Shown: positions 24,101 through 38,574 of the stretch, piece after piece | Layout: every line of letters starts with the position of its first letter | Position numbering within the stretch: the first letter of the stretch is position 1 | DNA from: Utricularia gibba | Lineage: Eukaryota > Streptophyta > Magnoliopsida > Lamiales > Lentibulariaceae | DNA: 64,000 nucleotides | NCBI GenBank assembly: GCA_002189035.1 | Contig: NEEC01000012.1 | Span: forward strand, 3,286,001-3,350,000 | Reading direction: 5' to 3' | The notes under the pieces: model-generated | The model's database searches: none | Told to the model about the DNA's origin: nothing | The model's input: the letters and a program-made list of their open reading frames with translations, nothing else | Position numbers and translations under genes: made by a program

Positions 24101-27100
24101 CGCAGCCTCATGGTGGCCTCGCACACGTTCGGTATTTCGGCCATATCTTGAAAACCGTCATGAGTCATGCTGCGCCGGCATACCGTTTCGAACCCCTTTC
24201 CGTGCCGGTCAGCTTCCGTGTTGAAAGCTTCTTCGTCCGAGGATGCATCAAGCTCGAATTATCGCCTTATCTTAGCCTTTAGATGTGCCACAAATTGGCC
24301 ACCACGTTTCGCGATCACGAGAATCGACGCGATTGTGATTTTCGCCTTGCAAAACATCTGCGTTTTATTGGATGACGTGAAGTATGGGTTTTCGAGGCGA
24401 TCTCTGAACAAGCTCTTGGTGTGTCCCTACCCGCAGCCTCATGGTGGCCTCGCGCACCGTTCGGCATCTCGTCGATATCCTGAAGACCGTGATGAGTCAC
24501 GCTGCGCCCGGCATACCGTTTCGAAGCCCGTTCCGAGCCGGTCATCTTCCGTGTTGAAAGCTTCTTCGTCCGAGGATCATCAGAGCTCGAATTATCGCCT
24601 TATCTTAGCCTTCAGATGTGCCACAAATTGGCCACCACGTTCGCGACGATGCGACTCGGAAAACGAGAATCGACGCGATTGTGATTTTCGCCTTGCAAAA
24701 CATCTGCGTTTTATTGGGTGACGTGAAGTATGGGTTTTCGAGGCGATCTCTGAACAAGCTCTTGGTGTGTCCCTACCGCAGCCTCATGGTGGCCTCGCAC
24801 ACCGTTCGGTATTTCGGCCATATCCTTGAAAACCGTGATGAGTCACGCTGCGCCCGGCATACCGTTTCGAACCCCTTTCCGTGCCGGTCAGCTTCCGTGT
24901 TGAAAGCTTCTTCGTCCGAGGATGCATCAGAGCTCGAATTATCGCCTTATCTTAGCCTTCAGATGTGCCACAAATTTGGCCACCACGTTCGCGACGATGC
25001 GACTCGGAACACGAGAATCGACGCGATTGTGATTTTCGCCTTGCAAAACATCTGCGTTTTATTGGATGACGTGAAGTATGGGTTTTCGAGGCGATCTCTG
25101 AACAAGCTCTGGGTGTGTCCCTACCGCAGCCTCATGGTGGCCTCGCACACCGTTCGGTATTTCGGCCATATCCTGAAAACCGTGATGAGTCACGCTGCGC
25201 CCGGCATACCGTTTCGAACCCCTTTCCGTGCCGGTCAGCTTCCGTGTTGAAAGCTTCTTCGTCCGAGGATGCATCAAAGCTCGAATTATCGCCTTATCTT
25301 AGCCTTCAGATGTGCCACAAATTGGCCACCACGTTCGCGACGATGCGACTCGGAACACGAGAATCGACGCGATTGTGATTTTCGCCTTGCAAAACATCTG
25401 CGTTTTATTGGTGACGTGAAGTATGGGTTTTCGAGGCGATCTCTGAACAAGCTCTGGTGTGTCCCTACCCGCAGCCTCATGGTGGCCTCGCACACCGTTC
25501 GGCATCTCGTCGATATCTTGAAGATCGTGATGAGTCACGCTGCGCCGGCATACCGTTTCGAAGCCCTTTCCGTGCCGGTCAGCTTCCGTGTTGAAAGCTT
25601 CTTCGTCCGAGGATGCATCAGAGCTCGAATTATCGCCTTATCTTAGCCTTCAGATGTGCACAAATTGGCCACCACGTTCGCGACGATGCGACTCGGAACA
25701 CGAGAATCGACGCGATTGTGATTTTCGCTTGCAAAACATCTGCGTTTTATTGTGACGTGAAGTATGGGTTTTCGAGGCGATCTCTGAACAAGCTCTGGGG
25801 TGTGTCCCTACCGCAGCCTCATGGTGGCCTCGCACACCGTTCGGTATTTCGGCCATATCCTGAAAACCGTGATGAGTCAAGCTGCGCCGGCATACCGTTT
25901 CGAACCCTTTCCGTGCGGTCAGCTTCCGTGTTGAAAGCTTCTTCGTCCGAGGATGCATCAGAGCTCGAATTATCGCCTTATCTTAGCCTTCAGATGTGCC
26001 ACAAATTGGCCACCACGTTCGCGACGATGCGACTCGGAACACGAGAATCGACGCGATTGTGATTTTCGCCTTGCAAAACATCTGCGTTTTTATTGGTGAC
26101 GTGAAGTATGGGTTTTCGAGGCGATCTCTGAACAAGCTCTGGGTGTGTCCCTACCGCAGCCTCATGGTGGCCTCGCACACCGTTCGGCATCTCGTCGATA
26201 TCTTGAAGATCGTGATGAGTCACGCTGCGCCCGGCATACCGTTTCGAAGCCCTTTCCGAGCCGGTCAGCTTCCGTGTTGAAAGCTTCTTCGTCCGAGGAT
26301 GCATAAGAGCTCGAATTATCGCCTTATCTTAGCCTTCAGATGTGCCACAAATTGGCCACCACGTTCGCGACGATGCGACTCGGAACACGAGAATCGACGC
26401 GATTGTGATTTTCGCTTGCAAAACATCTGCGTTTTATTTTTGACGTGAAGTATGGGTTTTCGATGCGATCTCTGAACAAGCTCTGGGTGTGTCCCTACCG
26501 CAGCCTCATGGTGGCCTCGCACACCGTTCGGTATTTCGGCCATATCCTGAAAACCGTGATGAGTCACGCTGCGCCCGGCATACCGTTTCGAACCCTTTCC
26601 GTGCCGGTCAGCTTCCGTGTTGAAAGCTTCTTCGTCCGAGGATGCATCAGAGCTCGAATTATCGCCTTATATTAGCCTTCAGATGTGCCACAAATTGGCC
26701 ACCACGTTCGCGACGATGCGACTCGGAACACGAGAATCGACGCGATTGTGATTTTCGCCTTGCAAAACATCTGCGTTTTATTGGGTGACGTGAAGTATGG
26801 GTTTTCGAGGCGATCTCTGAACAAGCTCTGGGTGTGTCCCTACCCGCAGCCTCATGGTGGCCTCGCACACCGTTCGGCATTCTCGATATCTTGAAATCGT
26901 GATGAGTCACGCTGCGCCGGCATACCGTTTCGAAGCCCTTTCCGTGCCGGTCAGCTTCCGTGTTGAAAGCTTCTTCGTCCGAGGATGCATAAGAGCTCGA
27001 AATTATCGCCTTATCTTAGCCTTCAGATGTGCCACAAATTGGCCACCACGTTCGCGACGATGCGACTCGGAAAACGAGAATCGACGCGATTGTGATTTTC

Positions 27101-27299
27101 GCTTGCAAAACATCTGCGTTTTATTGGATGACGTGAAGTATGGGTTTTCGAGGCGATCTCTGAACAAGCTCTAGGTGTGTTCCTACCCGCAGCCTCATGG
27201 TGGCCTCGCACACCGTTCGGTATTTCGGCCATATCTTGAAAACCGTGATGAGTCATGCTGCGCCGGCATACCGTTTCGAACCCCTTTCCGTGCCGGTCA

Positions 27300-30200
27300 G
27301 CTTCCGTGTTGAAAGCTTCTTCGTCCGAGGATGCATCAAAGCTCGAATTATCGCCTTATCTTAGCCTTTAGATGTGCCACAAATTGGCCACCACGTTTCG
27401 ACGATCGAGAAATCGACGCGATTGTGATTTTCGCCTTGCAAAACATCTGCGTTTTATTGGATGACGTGAAGTATGGGTTTTCGATGCGATCTCTGAACAA
27501 GCTCTGGTGTGTCCCTACCGCAGCCTCATGGTGGCCTCGCACACCGTTCGGCATCTCGTCGATATCTTGAAAGTGATGAGTCACGCTGCGCCCGGCATCC
27601 GTTTCGAAGCCCGTTCCGAGCCGGTCATCTTCCGTGTTGAAAGCTTCTTCGTCCGAGGATGCATCAGAGCTCGAATTATCGCCTTATCTTAGCCTTCAGA
27701 TGTGCCACAAATTGGCCACCACGTTCGCGACGATGCGACTCGGAACACGAGAATCGACGCGATTGTGATTTTCGGCTTGCAAAACATCTGCGTTTTATTG
27801 GGTGACGTGAAGTATGGGTTTTCGAGGCGATCTCTGAACAAGCTCTGGGTGTGTTCCTACCGCAGCCTCATGGTGGCCTCGCACACCGTTCGGCATCTCG
27901 TCGATATCTTGAAAGATCATGATGAGTCACGCTGCGCCCGGCATACCGTTTCGAAGCCCTTTCCGAGCCGGTCAGCTTCCGTGTTGAAAGCTTCTTCGTC
28001 CGAGGATGCATCAGAGCTCGAATTATCGCCTTATCTTAGCCTTCAGATGTGCCACAAATTGGCCACCACGTTCGCGACGATGCGACTCGGAAAACGAGAA
28101 TCGACGCGATTGTGATTTTCGGTTGCAAAACATCTGCGTTTTATTGGGTGACGTGAAGTATGGGTTTTCGAGGCGATCTCTGAACAAGCTCTAGGTGTGT
28201 TCCTACCCGCAGCCTCATGGTGGCCTCGCACACCGTTCGGTATTTCGGCCATATCTTGAAAACCGTGATGAGTCATGCTGCGCCGGCATACCGTTTCGAA
28301 CCCCTTTCCGTGCCGGTCAGCTTCCGTGTTGAAAGCTTCTTCGTCCGAGGATGCATCAAAGCTCGAATTATCGCCTTATCTTAGCCTTCAGATGTGCCAC
28401 AAATTGGCCACCACGTTTCGACGACTCGGACACGAGAATCGACGCGATTGTGATTTTCTCCTTGCAAAACATCTGCGTTTTATTGGGTGACGTGAAGTAT
28501 GGGTTTTCGAGGCGATCTCTGAACAAGCTCTGGTGTGTTCCTACCCGCAGCCTCATGGTGGCCTCGCACACCGTTCGGTATTTCGGCCATATCTGAAAAC
28601 CGTGATGAGTCATGCTGCGCCGGCATACCGTTTCGAACCCCTTTCCGTGCCGGTCAGCTTCCGTGTTGAAAGCTTCTTCGTCCGAGGATGCATCAAAGCT
28701 CGAATTATCGCCTTATCTTAGCCTTTAGATGTGCCACAAATTGGCCACCACGTTTCGACGACTCGGAGAATCGACGCGATTGTGATTTTCCCTTGCAAAA
28801 CATCTGCGTTTTATTGGATGACGTGAAGTATGGGTTTTCGAGGCGATCTCTGAACAAGCTCTTGGTGTGTCCCTACCGCAGCCTCATGGTGGCCTCGCAC
28901 ACCGTTCGGCATCTCGTCGATATCCTGAAAGACCGTGATGAGTCACGCTGCGGCCGGCATACCGTTTCGAAGCCCGTTCCGTGCCGGTCAGCTTCCGTGT
29001 TGAAAGCTTCTTCGTCCGAGGAGCATCAGAGCTCGAATTATCGCCTTATCTTAGCCTTCAGATGTGCCACAAATTGGCCACCACGTTCGCGACGATGCGA
29101 CTCGGAAAACGAGAATCGACGCGATTGTGATTTTCGCCTTGCAAAACATCTGCGTTTTATTGGGTGACGTGAAGTATGGGTTTTCGAGGCGATCTCTGAA
29201 CAAGCTCTTGGTGTGTCCCTACCTGCAGCCTCATGGTGGCCTCGCACACCGTTCGGTATTTCGGCCATATCCTTAAAACCGTGATGAGTCATGCTGCGCC
29301 CGGCATACCGTTTCGAACCCCTTTCCGTGCCGGTCAGCTTCCGTGTTGAAAGCTTCTTCGTCCGAGGATGCATCAAAGCTCGAATTATCGCCTTATCTTA
29401 GCCTTCAGATGTGCCACAAATTTGCCACCACGTTCGCGACGATGCGACTCGGACACGAGAATCGACGCGATTGTGATTTTCGCCTTGCAAAACATCTGCG
29501 TTTTATTGGATGACGTGAAGTATGGGTTTTCGAGGCGATCTCTGAACAAGCTCTTGGTGTGTCCCTACCGCAGCCTCATGGTGGCCTCGCACACCGTTCG
29601 GCATCTCGTCGATATCCTGAAGACCGTGATGAGTCACGCTGCGCCGGCATACCGTTTCGAACCCCTTTCCGTGCCGGTCAGCTTCCGTGTGAAAGCTTCT
29701 TCGTCCGAGGATGCATCAAAGCTCGAATTATCGCCTTATCTTAGCCTTCAGATGTGCCACAAATTGGCCACCACGTTCGCGACGATGCGACTCGGAACAC
29801 GAGAATCGACGCGATTGTGATTTTCGCCTTGCAAAACATCTGCGTTTTATTGGATGACGTGAAGTATGGGTTTTCGAGGCGATCTCTGAACAAGCTCTGG
29901 GTGTGTCCCTACCTGCAGCCTCATGGTGGCCTCGCACACCGTTCGGTATTTCGGCCATATCCTGAAAACCGTGATGAGTCATGCTGCGCCCGGCATACCG
30001 TTTCGAACCCCTTTCCGTGCCGGTCAGCTTCCGTGTTGAAAGCTTCTTCGTCCGAGGATGCATCAAAGCTCGAATTATCGCCTTATCTTAGCCTTCAGAT
30101 GTGCCACAAATTGGCCACCACGTTCGCGACGATGCGACTCGGAACACGAGAATCGACGCGATTGTGATTTTCGCCTTGCAAAACATCTGCGTTTTATTGG

Positions 30201-32500
30201 GTGACGTGAAGTATGGTTTTCGAGGCGATCTCTGAACAAGCTCTGGTGTGTCCCTACCCGCAGCCTCATGGTGGCCTCGCACACCGTTCGGCATTTCATC
30301 GATATCTGAAGATCGTGATGAGTCACGCTGCGCCGGCATACCGTTTCGAAGCCCTTTCCGAGCCGGTCAGCTTCCGTGTTGAAAGCTTTTCGTCCGAGGA
30401 TGCATAAGAGCTCGAATTATCGCCTTATCTTAGCCTTCAGATGTGCCACAAATTGGCCACCACGTTCGCGCGATGCGACTCGGAACACGAATCGACGCGA
30501 TTGTGATTTTCGCTTGCAAAACATCTGCGTTTTATTTTTGACGTGAAGTATGGGTTTTCGAGGCGATCTCTGAACAAGCTCTGGGGTGTCCCTACCGCAG
30601 CCTCATGGTGGCCTCGCACACCGTTCGGTATTTCGGCCATATCCTGAAAACCGTGATGAGTCAAGCTGCGCCGGCATACCGTTTCGAACCCTTTCCGAGC
30701 CGGTCAGCTTCCGTGTTGAAAGCTTTTTCGTCCGAGGATGCATCAGAGCTCGAATTATCGCCTTATCTTAGCCTTTATGTGCCACAAATTGGCCACCACG
30801 TTTCGACGACTCGGAAACGAGAATCGACGCGATTGTGATTTTCGCCTTGCAAAACATCTGCGTTTTATTGGATGACGTGAAGTATGGGTTTTCGATGCGA
30901 TCTCTGAACAAGCTCTTGGTGTGTCCCTACCTGCAGCCTCATGGTGGCCCGCACACCGTTCGGTATTCGTCGATATCCTGAAACCGTGATGAGTCACGCT
31001 GCGCCGGCATACCGTTTCGAATTCGAGCCGGTCATCTTCCGTGTTGAAAGCTTCTTCGTCCGAGGATGCATCAGAGCTCGAATTATCGCCTTATCTTAGC
31101 CTTCAGATGTGCCACAAATTGGCCACCACGTTCGCGACGATGCGACTCGGAAAACGAGAATCGACCCGATTGTGATTTTCGCCTTGCAAAACATCTGCGT
31201 TTTATTGGGTGACGTGAAGTATGGGTTTTCGAGGCGATCTCTGAACAAGCTCTTGGTGTGTCCCTACCTGCAGCCTCATGGTGGCCTCGCACACCGTTCG
31301 GTATTTCGGCCATATCCTGAAAAACCGTGATGAGTCATGCTGCGCCCGGCATACCGTTTCGAACCCCTTTCCGTGCCGGTCAGCTTCCGTGTTGAAAGCT
31401 TCTTCGTCCGAGGATGCATCAAAGCTCGAATTATCGCCTTATCTTAGCCTTCAGATGTGCCACAAATTGCCACCACGTTCGCGACGATGCGACTCGAACA
31501 CGAGAATCGACGCGATTGTGATTTTCCTTGCAAACATCTGCGTTTTATTGGATGACGTGAAGTATGGGTTTTCGAGGCGATCTCTGAACAAGCTCTGGGT
31601 GTGTCCCTACCGCAGCCTCATGGTGGCCTCGCACACCGTTCGGTATTTCGGCCATATCCTGAAAACCGTGATGAGTCATGCTGCGCCCGGCATACCGTTT
31701 CGAACCCCTTTCCGTGCCGGTCAGCTTCCGTGTTGAAAGCTTCTTCGTCCGAGGATGCATCAAAGCTCGAATTATCGCCTTATCTTAGCCTTCAGATGTG
31801 CCACAAATTGGCCACCACGTTCGCGACGATGCGACTCGGAACACGAGAATCGACGCGATTGTGATTTTCGCTTGCAAAACATCTGCGTTTTATTGGGTGA
31901 CGTGAAGTATGGGTTTTCGAGGCGATCTCTGAACAAGCTCTGGTGTGTCCCTACCCGCAGCCTCATGGTGGCCTCGCACACCGTTCGGCATCTCTCGATA
32001 TCTGAAGATCGTGATGAGTCACGCTGCGCTCGGCATACCGTTTCGAACCCTTTCCGTGCCGGTCAGCTTCCGTGTTGAAAGCTTCTTCGTCCGAGGATGC
32101 ATCAGAGCTCGAATTATCGCCTTATCTTAGCCTTCAGATGTGCCACAAATTGGCCACCACGTTCGCGACGATGCGACTCGGAACACGAGAATCGACGCGA
32201 TTGTGATTTTCGCTTGCAAAACATCTGCGTTTTATTTCTGACGTGAAGTATGGGTTTTCGAGGCGATCTCTGAACAAGCTCTGGGGTGTCCCTACCGCAG
32301 CCTCATGGTGGCCTCGCACACCGTTCGGTATTTCGGCCATATCCTGAAAACCGTGATGAGTCAAGCTGCGCGCCGGCATACCGTTTCGAACCCTTTCCGT
32401 GCCGGTCAGCTTCCGTGTTGAAAGCCTCTTCGTCCGGATGCATCAAAGCTCGAATTATCGCCTTATCTTAGCCTTCAGATGTGCCACAAATTGGCCACCA
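27300..32500 (+). repeat. Satellite sub-domain enriched in the 'catcaaag...tatctt' haplotype
   Basis: About nine of the units in this stretch carry 'gatgcatcaaagctcg' linked to 'ccttatcttagcc' (for example 27336, 28364, 28693, 29373, 29714, 30063, 31417, 31759, 32442). Elsewhere 'catcagag' with 'tatatt' dominates and the haplotype appears only singly (about 13.3, 17.1, 19.85, 22.5 and 25.3 kb). Several units here also share a 'cttggtgtgtcc' centre. This suggests local spreading of one variant. Confidence 0.7.
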
Positions 32501-34886
32501 CGTTCGCGACGATGCGACTCGGAACACGAGAATCGACGCGATTGTGATTTTCGCCTTGCAAAACATCTGCGTTTTATTGGATGACGTGAAGTATGGGTTT
32601 TCGATGCGATCTCTGAACAAGCTCTGGGTGTGTCCCTACCTGCAGCCTCATGGTGGCCTCGCACACCGTTCGGCATCTCTTCGATATCTTGAAATCGTGA
32701 TGAGTCACGCTGCGCCCGGCATACCGTTTCGAAGCCCTTTCCGAGCCGGTCAGCTTCCGTGTTGAAAGCTTCTTCGTCCGAGGATGCATCAGAGCTCGAA
32801 TTATCGCCTTATCTTAGCCTTCAGATGTGCCACAAATTGGCCACCACGTTCGCGACGATGCGACTCGGAACACGAGAATCGACGCGATTGTGATTTTCAG
32901 CTTGCAAAACATCTGCGTTTTATTTTCTGACGTGAAGTATGGGTTTTCGATGCGTTCTCTGAACAAGCTCTGGGCGTGTCCCTACCGCAGCCTCATGGTG
33001 GCCTCGCACACCGTTCGGTATTTCGGCCATATCCTGAAACCGTGATGAGTCACGCTGCGCCGGCATACCGTTTCGAACCCTTTCCGTGCCGGTCAGCTTC
33101 CATGTTGAAAGCTTCTTCGTCCGAGGATGCATCAGAGCTCGAATTATCGCCTTATATTAGCCTTCAGATGTGCCACAAATTGGCCACCACGTTCGCGACG
33201 ATGCGACTCGGAAAACGAGAATCGACCCGATTGTGATTTTCGCCTTGCAAAACATCTGCGTTTTATTGGATGACGTGAAGTATGGGTTTTCGAGGCGATC
33301 TCTGAACAAGCTCTGGGTGTGTCCCTACCCGCAGCCTCATGGTGGCCTCGCACACCGTTCGGCATCTCGTCGATATCTTGAAGATCAAGATGAGTCACGC
33401 TGCGCCCGGCATACCGTTTCGAACCCCTTTCCGTGCCGGTCAGCTTCCGTGTTGAAAGCATCTTCGTCCGAGGATGCATCAGAGCTCGAATTATCGCCTT
33501 ATATTAGCCTTCAGATGTGCCACAAATTGGCCACCACGTTCGCGACGATGCGACTCGGAACACGAGAATCGACGCGATTGTGATTTTCGCCTTGCAAAAC
33601 ATCTGCGTTTTATTGGGTGACGTGAAGTATGGGTTTTCGAGGCGATCTCTGAACAAGCTCTGGTGTGTTCCTACCCGCAGCCTCATGGTGGCCTCGCACA
33701 CCGTTCGGCATCTCGTCGATATCTTGAAGATCAAGATGAGTCACGCTGCGCCCGGCATACCGTTTCGAACCCGTTCCGTGCCGGTCAGCTTCCGTGTTGA
33801 AAGCATCTTCGTCCGAGGATGCATCAGAGCTCGAATTATCGCCTTATATTAGCCTTCAGATGTGCCACAAATTGGCCACCACGTTCGCGACGATGCGACT
33901 CGGAACACGAGAATCGACGCGATTGTGATTTTCGCCTTGCAAAACATCTACGTTTTATTGGGTGACGTGAAGTATGGGTTTTCGAGGCGATCTCTGAACA
34001 AGCTCTAGGTGTGTTCCTACCCGCAGCCTCATGGTGGCCTCGCACACCGTTCGGCATCTCGTCGATATCTTGAAGATCGTGATGAGTCACGCTGCGCCCG
34101 GCATACCGTTTCGAAGCCCGTTCCGTGCCGGTCAGCTTCCGTGTTGAAAGCTTCTTCGTCCGAGGATGCATCAGAGCTCGAATTATCGCCTTATCTTAGC
34201 CTTCAGATGTGCCACAAATTGGCCACCACGTTCGCGACGATGCGACTCGGAAACACGAGAATCGACGCGATTGTGATTTTCGCTTGCAAAACATCTGCGT
34301 TTTATTGGGTGACGTGAAGTATGGGTTTTCGAGGCGATCTCTGAACAAGCTCTGGTGTGTCCTACCCGCAGCCTCATGGTGGCCTCGCACACCGTTCGGC
34401 ATCTCGTCGATATCTTGAAGATGATGAGTCACGCTGCGCCCGGCATACCGTTTCGAACCCTTTCCGTGCCGGTCATCGTGTTGAAAGCTTCTTCGTCCGA
34501 GGATGCATCAGAGCTCGAATTATCGCCTTATCTTAGCCTTCAGATGTGCCACAAATTGGCCACCACGTTCGCGACGATGAGTTTCGGAACACGAGAATCG
34601 ACGCGATTGTGATTTTCGGCTTGCAAAACATCTGCGTTTTATTGGATGACGTGAAGTATGGGTTTTCGAGGCGATCTCTGAACAAGCTCTGGGTGTGTCC
34701 CTACCCGCAGCCTCATGGTGGCCTCGCACACCGTTCGGTATTCGGCGATATCCTGAAAACCGTGATGAGTCACGCTGCGGCGCATACCGTTATTCGAACC
34801 CTTTCCGTGCCGGTCAGCTTGTGTTGAAAGCATCTTCGTCCGAGGATGCATCAGAGCTCGAATTATCGCCTTATATTAGCCTTCAG

Positions 34887-35189
34887 ATGTGCCACAAATT
34901 GGGCCCCACGTTCGGAGACTACGAGAATCGACGCGATTGTGATTTTCGGTTGCAAAAGATCTGCGTTTTATTGGATGACGTGAAGTATGGGTTTTCGAGG
35001 CGATCTCTGAACAAGCTCTGGGTGTGTCCTACCCGCAGCCTCATGGTGGCCTCGCACACCGTTCGCGTCGATTAAAAAGATGATGTCACGCTGCGCCCGG
35101 CATCCGTTTCGAAGTCATCTTCCGTGTTGAAAGCTTCTTCGTCCGAGGATGCATCAGAGCTCGAATTATCGCCTTATATTAGCCTTCAG
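34887..35189 (+). repeat. Degenerate 303-bp satellite unit
   Basis: This unit has several losses: 'gggccccacgttcggagactacgag' at its start, 'cgttcgcgtcgattaaaaag' in its centre and 'tttcgaagtcatcttcc' near its end. Neighbours are about 338-347 bp. Confidence 0.8.
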
Positions 35190-38100
35190 ATGTGCCACAA
35201 ATTGGCCACCACGTTCGCGACGATGCGACTCGGAACACGAGAATCGACGCGATTGTGATTTTCGCTTGCAAAACATCTGCGTTTTATTGGGTGACGTGAA
35301 GTATGGGTTTTCGAGGCGATCTCTGAACAAGCTCTAGGTGTGTTCCTACCCGCAGCCTCATGGTGGCCTCGCACACCGTTCGGCATCTCGTCGATATCTT
35401 GAAGTGATGAGTCACGCTGCGCCGGCCCGTTTCGAACCCTTTCCCGGTCAGCTTCCGTGTTGAAAGCTTCTTCGTCCGAGGATGCATCAGAGCTCGAATT
35501 TATCGCCTTATTAGCCTTCAGATGTGCCACAAATTGGCCACCACGTTCGCGACGATGCGACTCGGAACACGAGAATCGACGCGATTGTGATTTTCGGCTT
35601 GCAAAACATCTGCGTTTTATTGGATGACGTGAAGTATGGGTTTTCGAGGCGATCTCTGAACAAGCTCTGGGTGTGTTCCCTACCCGCAGCCTCATGGTGG
35701 CCTCGCACACCGTTCGGTATTTCGCGATATCCTGAAAAAGATGAGTCACGCTGCGCCCGGCATACCGTTTCGAACCCCTTTCCGTGCCGGTCAGCTTCCG
35801 TGTTGAAAGCATCTTCGTCCGAGGATGCATCAGAGCTCGAATTATCGCCTTATATTAGCCTTCAGATGTGCCACAAATTGGCCACCACGTTCGCGACGAT
35901 GCGACTCGGAACACGAGAATCGACGCGATTGTGATTTTCGCTTGCAAAACATCTGCGTTTTATTGGGTGACGTGAAGTATGGGTTTTCGAGGCGATCTCT
36001 GAACAAGCTCTGGGTGTGTCCCTACCCGCAGCCTCATGGTGGCCTCGCACACCGTTCGGTATTTCGGCGATATCTGAAACCGTGATGAGTCACGCTGCGC
36101 CGGCATACCGTTTCGAACCCTTTCGTGCCGGTCAGCTTCCGTGTTGAAAGCATCTTCGTCCGAGGATGCATCAGAGCTCGAATTATCGCCTTATATTAGC
36201 CTTCAGATGTGCCACAAATTGGCCACCACGTTCGCGACGATGCGACTCGGAACACGAGAATCGACGCGATTGTGATTTTCGGCTTGCAAAACATCTGCGT
36301 TTTTATTGGTGACGTGAAGTATGGGTTTTCGAGGCGATCTCTGAACAAGCTCTGGGTGTGTCCTACCCGCAGCCTCATGGTGGCCTCGCACACCGTTCGG
36401 CATTCGTCGATATCTGAAATCGTGATGAGTCACGCTGCGCCCGGCATACCGTTTCGAACCCCTTTCCGCCGGTCAGCTTCCGTGTTGAAAGCATCTTCGT
36501 CCGAGGATGCATCAGAGCTCGAATTATCGCCTTATATTAGCCTTCAGATGTGCCACAAATTGGCCACCACGTTCGCGACGATGCGACTCGGAACACGAGA
36601 ATCGACGCGATTGTGATTTTCGGCTTGCAAAACATCTGCGTTTTATTGATGACGTGAAGTATGGGTTTTCGAGGCGATCTCTGAACAAGCTCTGGGTGTG
36701 TCCTACCCGCAGCCTCATGGTGGCCTCGCACACCGTTCGGTATTTCGGCGATATCCTGAAAACCGTGATGAGTCACGCTGCGCCCGGCATACCGTTTCGA
36801 ACCCCTTTCCGTGCCGGTCAGCTTCCGTGTTGAAAGCATCTTCGTCCGAGGATGCATCAGAGCTCGAATTATCGCCTTATATTAGCCTTCAGATGTGCCA
36901 CAAATTGGCCACCACGTTCGCGACGATGAGACTCGGAACACGAGAATCGACGCGATTGTGATTTTCGGCTTGCAAAACATCTGCGTTTTATTGGATGACG
37001 TGAAGTATGGGTTTTCGAGGCGATCTCTGAACAAGCTCTGGGTGTGTCCCTACCCGCAGCCTCATGGTGGCCTCGCACACCGTTCGGTATTCGTCGATAT
37101 CCTGAAACCGTGATGAGTCACGCTGCGCCCGGCATACCGTTTCGAACCCTTTCCGTGCCGGTCAGCTTCCGTGTTGAAAGCTTCTTCGTCCGAGGATGCA
37201 TCAGAGCTCGAATTATCGCCTTATATTAGCCTTCAGATGTGCCACAAATTGGCCACCACGTTCGCGACGATGCGACTCGGAACACGAGAATCGACGCGAT
37301 TGTGATTTTCGCTTGCAAAACATCTGCGTTTTATTGGGTGACGTGAAGTATGGGTTTTCGAGGCGATCTCTGAACAAGCTCTGGGTGTTCCTACCCGCAG
37401 CCTCATGGTGGCCTCGCACACCGTTCGGCATTCGTCGATATCTGAAATCGTGATGAGTCACGCTGCGCCCGGCCACCGTTTCGAACCCCTTTCCGTGCCG
37501 GTCATCCGTGTTGAAAGCTTCTTCGTCCGAGGATGCATCAGAGCTCGAATTATCGCCTTATATTAGCCTTCAGATGTGCCACAAATTGGCCACCACGTTC
37601 GCGACGATGCGACTCGGAACACGAGAATCGACGCGATTGTGATTTTCGGCTTGCAAAACATCTGCGTTTTATTGGGTGACGTGAAGTATGGGTTTTCGAG
37701 GCGATCTCTGAACAAGCTCTGGGTGTGTCCCTACCCGCAGCCTCATGGTGGCCTCGCACACCGTTCGGCATCTCGTCGATATCTGAAAATGATGAGTCAC
37801 GCTGCGCCCGGCATACCGTTTCGAACCCCTTTCCGTGCCGGTCAGCTTCCGTGTTGAAAGCATCTTCGTCCGAGGATGCATCAGAGCTCGAATTATCGCC
37901 TTATATTAGCCTTCAGATGTGCCACAAATTGGCCACCACGTTCGCGACGATGCGACTCGGAACACGAGAATCGACGCGATTGTGATTTTCGGCTTGCAAA
38001 ACATCTGCGTTTTATTGGGTGACGTGAAGTATGGGTTTTCGAGGCGATCTCTGAACAAGCTCTGGTGTGTCCTACCCGCAGCCTCATGGTGGCCTCGCAC

Positions 38101-38258
38101 ACCGTTCGGTATTTCGGATATCCTGAAAACCGTGATGAGTCACGCTGCGCCGGCATACCGTTTCGAACCCCTTTCCGTGCCGGTCAGCTTCCGTGTTGAA
38201 AGCATCTTCGTCCGAGGATGCATCAGAGCTCGAATTATCGCCTTATATTAGCCTTCAG

Positions 38259-38574
38259 ATGTGCCACAAATTGGCCACCACGTTCGCGACGATGCGACTC
38301 GGAACACGAGAATCGACGCGATTGTGATGTTTTTTTTAGGACGTGAAGTATGGTTTTCGAGGCGATCTCTGAACAAGCTCTGGGTGTGTCCCTACCCGCA
38401 GCCTCATGGTGGCCTCGCACACCGTTCGGCATTTCGATATCTTGAAGATCAAGATGAGTCACGCTGCCCGGCATACCGTTTCGAACCCTTTCCGGCCGGT
38501 CAGCTTCCGTGTTGAAAGCTTCTTCGTCCGAGGATGCATCAGAGCTCGAATTATCGCCTTATATTAGCCTTCAG
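38259..38574 (+). repeat. 316-bp satellite unit with a T8 run at a deletion
   Basis: After 'gcgattgtgat' the usual 'tttcggcttgcaaaacatctgcg' and 'attgggtg' are missing. A short 'gttttttttagg' (T run at 38330-38337) joins directly to 'acgtgaagtatgg'. The T run looks like merged remnants of 'gatttt' and 'gcgtttt'. Confidence 0.8.

Larger units (their letters stand above)
15301..34700 (+). repeat. Satellite block rich in one-base deletions at subtype-diagnostic sites
   Basis: From about 15.3 kb units shorten to about 335-346 bp through frequent single-base losses: 'ttcgcttg', 'attggtgacg', 'ctctggtg', 'gtgtcctac', 'taccgcag', 'gcgccggc', 'atctgaa', 'gaaccc'. Intact neighbours show either of two bases at each of these points. 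Substitutions elsewhere are rare. A recurrent short form 'cacgtttcg' (joined to 'cgactc', 'acgac', 'cgatcac' or 'acgatc') that loses part of 'ttcgcgacgatgcgactcgg' occurs at about 22.25, 24.3, 27.4, 28.4, 28.75 and 30.8 kb. Confidence 0.8.
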